64,000 nucleotides of DNA from contig JADFSR010000016.1 of assembly GCA_022560615.1 (NCBI GenBank), positions 1-64,000 on the forward strand, written 5' to 3'. How positions within the stretch are numbered: the stretch's first letter is position 1; each line of letters opens with the position of its first letter. This DNA comes from Gemmatimonadota bacterium (GTDB lineage: Bacteria > Gemmatimonadota > Gemmatimonadetes > Longimicrobiales > Gaopeijiaceae). Positions 63,815 through 64,000 of the stretch are shown one piece after another. A program made the position numbers and the translations under genes. The notes below the pieces were generated by a model. It worked only from the letters and a program-made list of their open reading frames with translations. It was not told the origin of the DNA and searched no databases.

Positions 63815-64000
63815 TCACCCGAAGAAGTTCACCTTGCCCATACCCTCACGCAACCGCTCCCGGCCGCTCTGAGCACCGAAGAAGTTGATCCGCACGCGTG
63901 GGATATTCACGAGCCCCGCCCGCCGCTCCTGCGGGTCGTTGGCCTGCAAAGCGATCGTGGCGGAATAGCTTTCGAGATTTGGTCCACCGGTACCTTTCTT
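63815..64000 (-). CDS. Unidentified protein, C-terminal 61 residues
   Basis: An open minus-strand frame enters at the right window edge and stops at 63815-63817. The visible residues (SYSATIALQANDPQERRAG ... VNIPRVRINFFG, ending GKVNFFG) show no recognised family. The terminator downstream supports that it is a real gene end. The start is outside the window. Confidence 0.55.
   Translation of the reverse strand, partial: KKGTGGPNLESYSATIALQANDPQERRAGLVNIPRVRINFFGAQSGRERLREGMGKVNFFG

Noticed and set aside
1-64000. tRNA, rRNA, riboswitch and insertion-sequence genes
   Set aside because: No cloverleaf, conserved rRNA stretch, riboswitch core or transposase frame was recognised by eye; a covariance-model scan would be decisive.

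Overview
The window reads as a stretch of a GC-rich, Gram-negative-type bacterial chromosome with short intergenic gaps. It carries outer-membrane beta-barrel candidates, many lipoproteins, two SurA/PpiC-type periplasmic isomerases, FtsEX with an EnvC-like activator, Mfd, LepA, GuaB and AroB. The style (BatA/DUF58 pair, NYN-LOTUS protein, eukaryote-type P5C dehydrogenase, frequent GTG/TTG starts, many 4-bp stop/start overlaps) resembles Gemmatimonadota. That placement is inference from gene content only, with no marker-gene comparison.

Layout. 0-8 kb (+): a lipoprotein with a metalloprotease motif, aroB, an acyl-CoA ligase, a NYN/LOTUS RNA-binding protein, an alkyladenine glycosylase coupled to an NhaC antiporter. 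8-10 kb (+): etfB-etfA. 9.9-12.4 kb (-): outer-membrane protein, moeA, M23 lipoprotein. 12.5-16.5 kb (+): secreted SH3-like protein coupled to a TIG/metalloprotease lipoprotein, then a zinc-ribbon membrane protein. 16.5-21.8 kb: DMT exporter, GAF-like/TPR protein behind a 22-bp tandem duplication, a tiny repeat lipoprotein divergent from an AraC regulator, a PLP enzyme. 21.8-26.7 kb: PBP4-LysM fusion, Fur-family regulator, an unknown gene, and a P1B-4-type metal ATPase whose start is preceded by a perfect Fur/PerR-like palindrome. 26.8-28.8 kb: acs.

28.8-30.8 kb is a decayed accessory patch. It holds a frameshifted DUF6922-like remnant, a DUF4159 C-terminal fragment with a nonsense codon, and an intact vapBC module bracketed by two diverged ~184-bp direct repeats. 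30.8-34.9 kb: acyltransferase, DUF2281-like gene, guaB, lytic transglycosylase. 34.9-49.3 kb is one long minus-strand array transcribed DUF58, BatA-like, mfd, ppiC lipoprotein, surA, pdxA, ftsE, ftsX, envC-like, holB, moaC. 49.4-51.9 kb: a secreted DUF4384-like protein behind a sequence that matches a sigma-54 promoter, and a nucleotidyltransferase toxin-antitoxin-like pair. 52.0-54.4 kb (-): a beta-barrel protein and a lipoprotein. 54.8-60.9 kb (+): lepA, GT2, ROK kinase, PfkB kinase, a STAS-like/GHKL ATPase and a STAS-like protein, each joined to the next by a 4-bp overlap. 60.9-64 kb: a Cys/Met-metabolism PLP enzyme, pruA, and the tail of a further gene with a strong terminator.

How the parts fit. 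The 34.9-49.3 kb array joins envelope biogenesis (SurA, FtsEX-EnvC, PpiC) with DNA maintenance (Mfd, HolB). The most promising less-described units are the Fur/P1B-4 ATPase locus, the lepA-sugar-kinase-STAS/GHKL chain, the sigma-54-preceded secreted protein, and the repeat-flanked vapBC patch. No rRNA, tRNA, CRISPR array or intact insertion sequence was seen.
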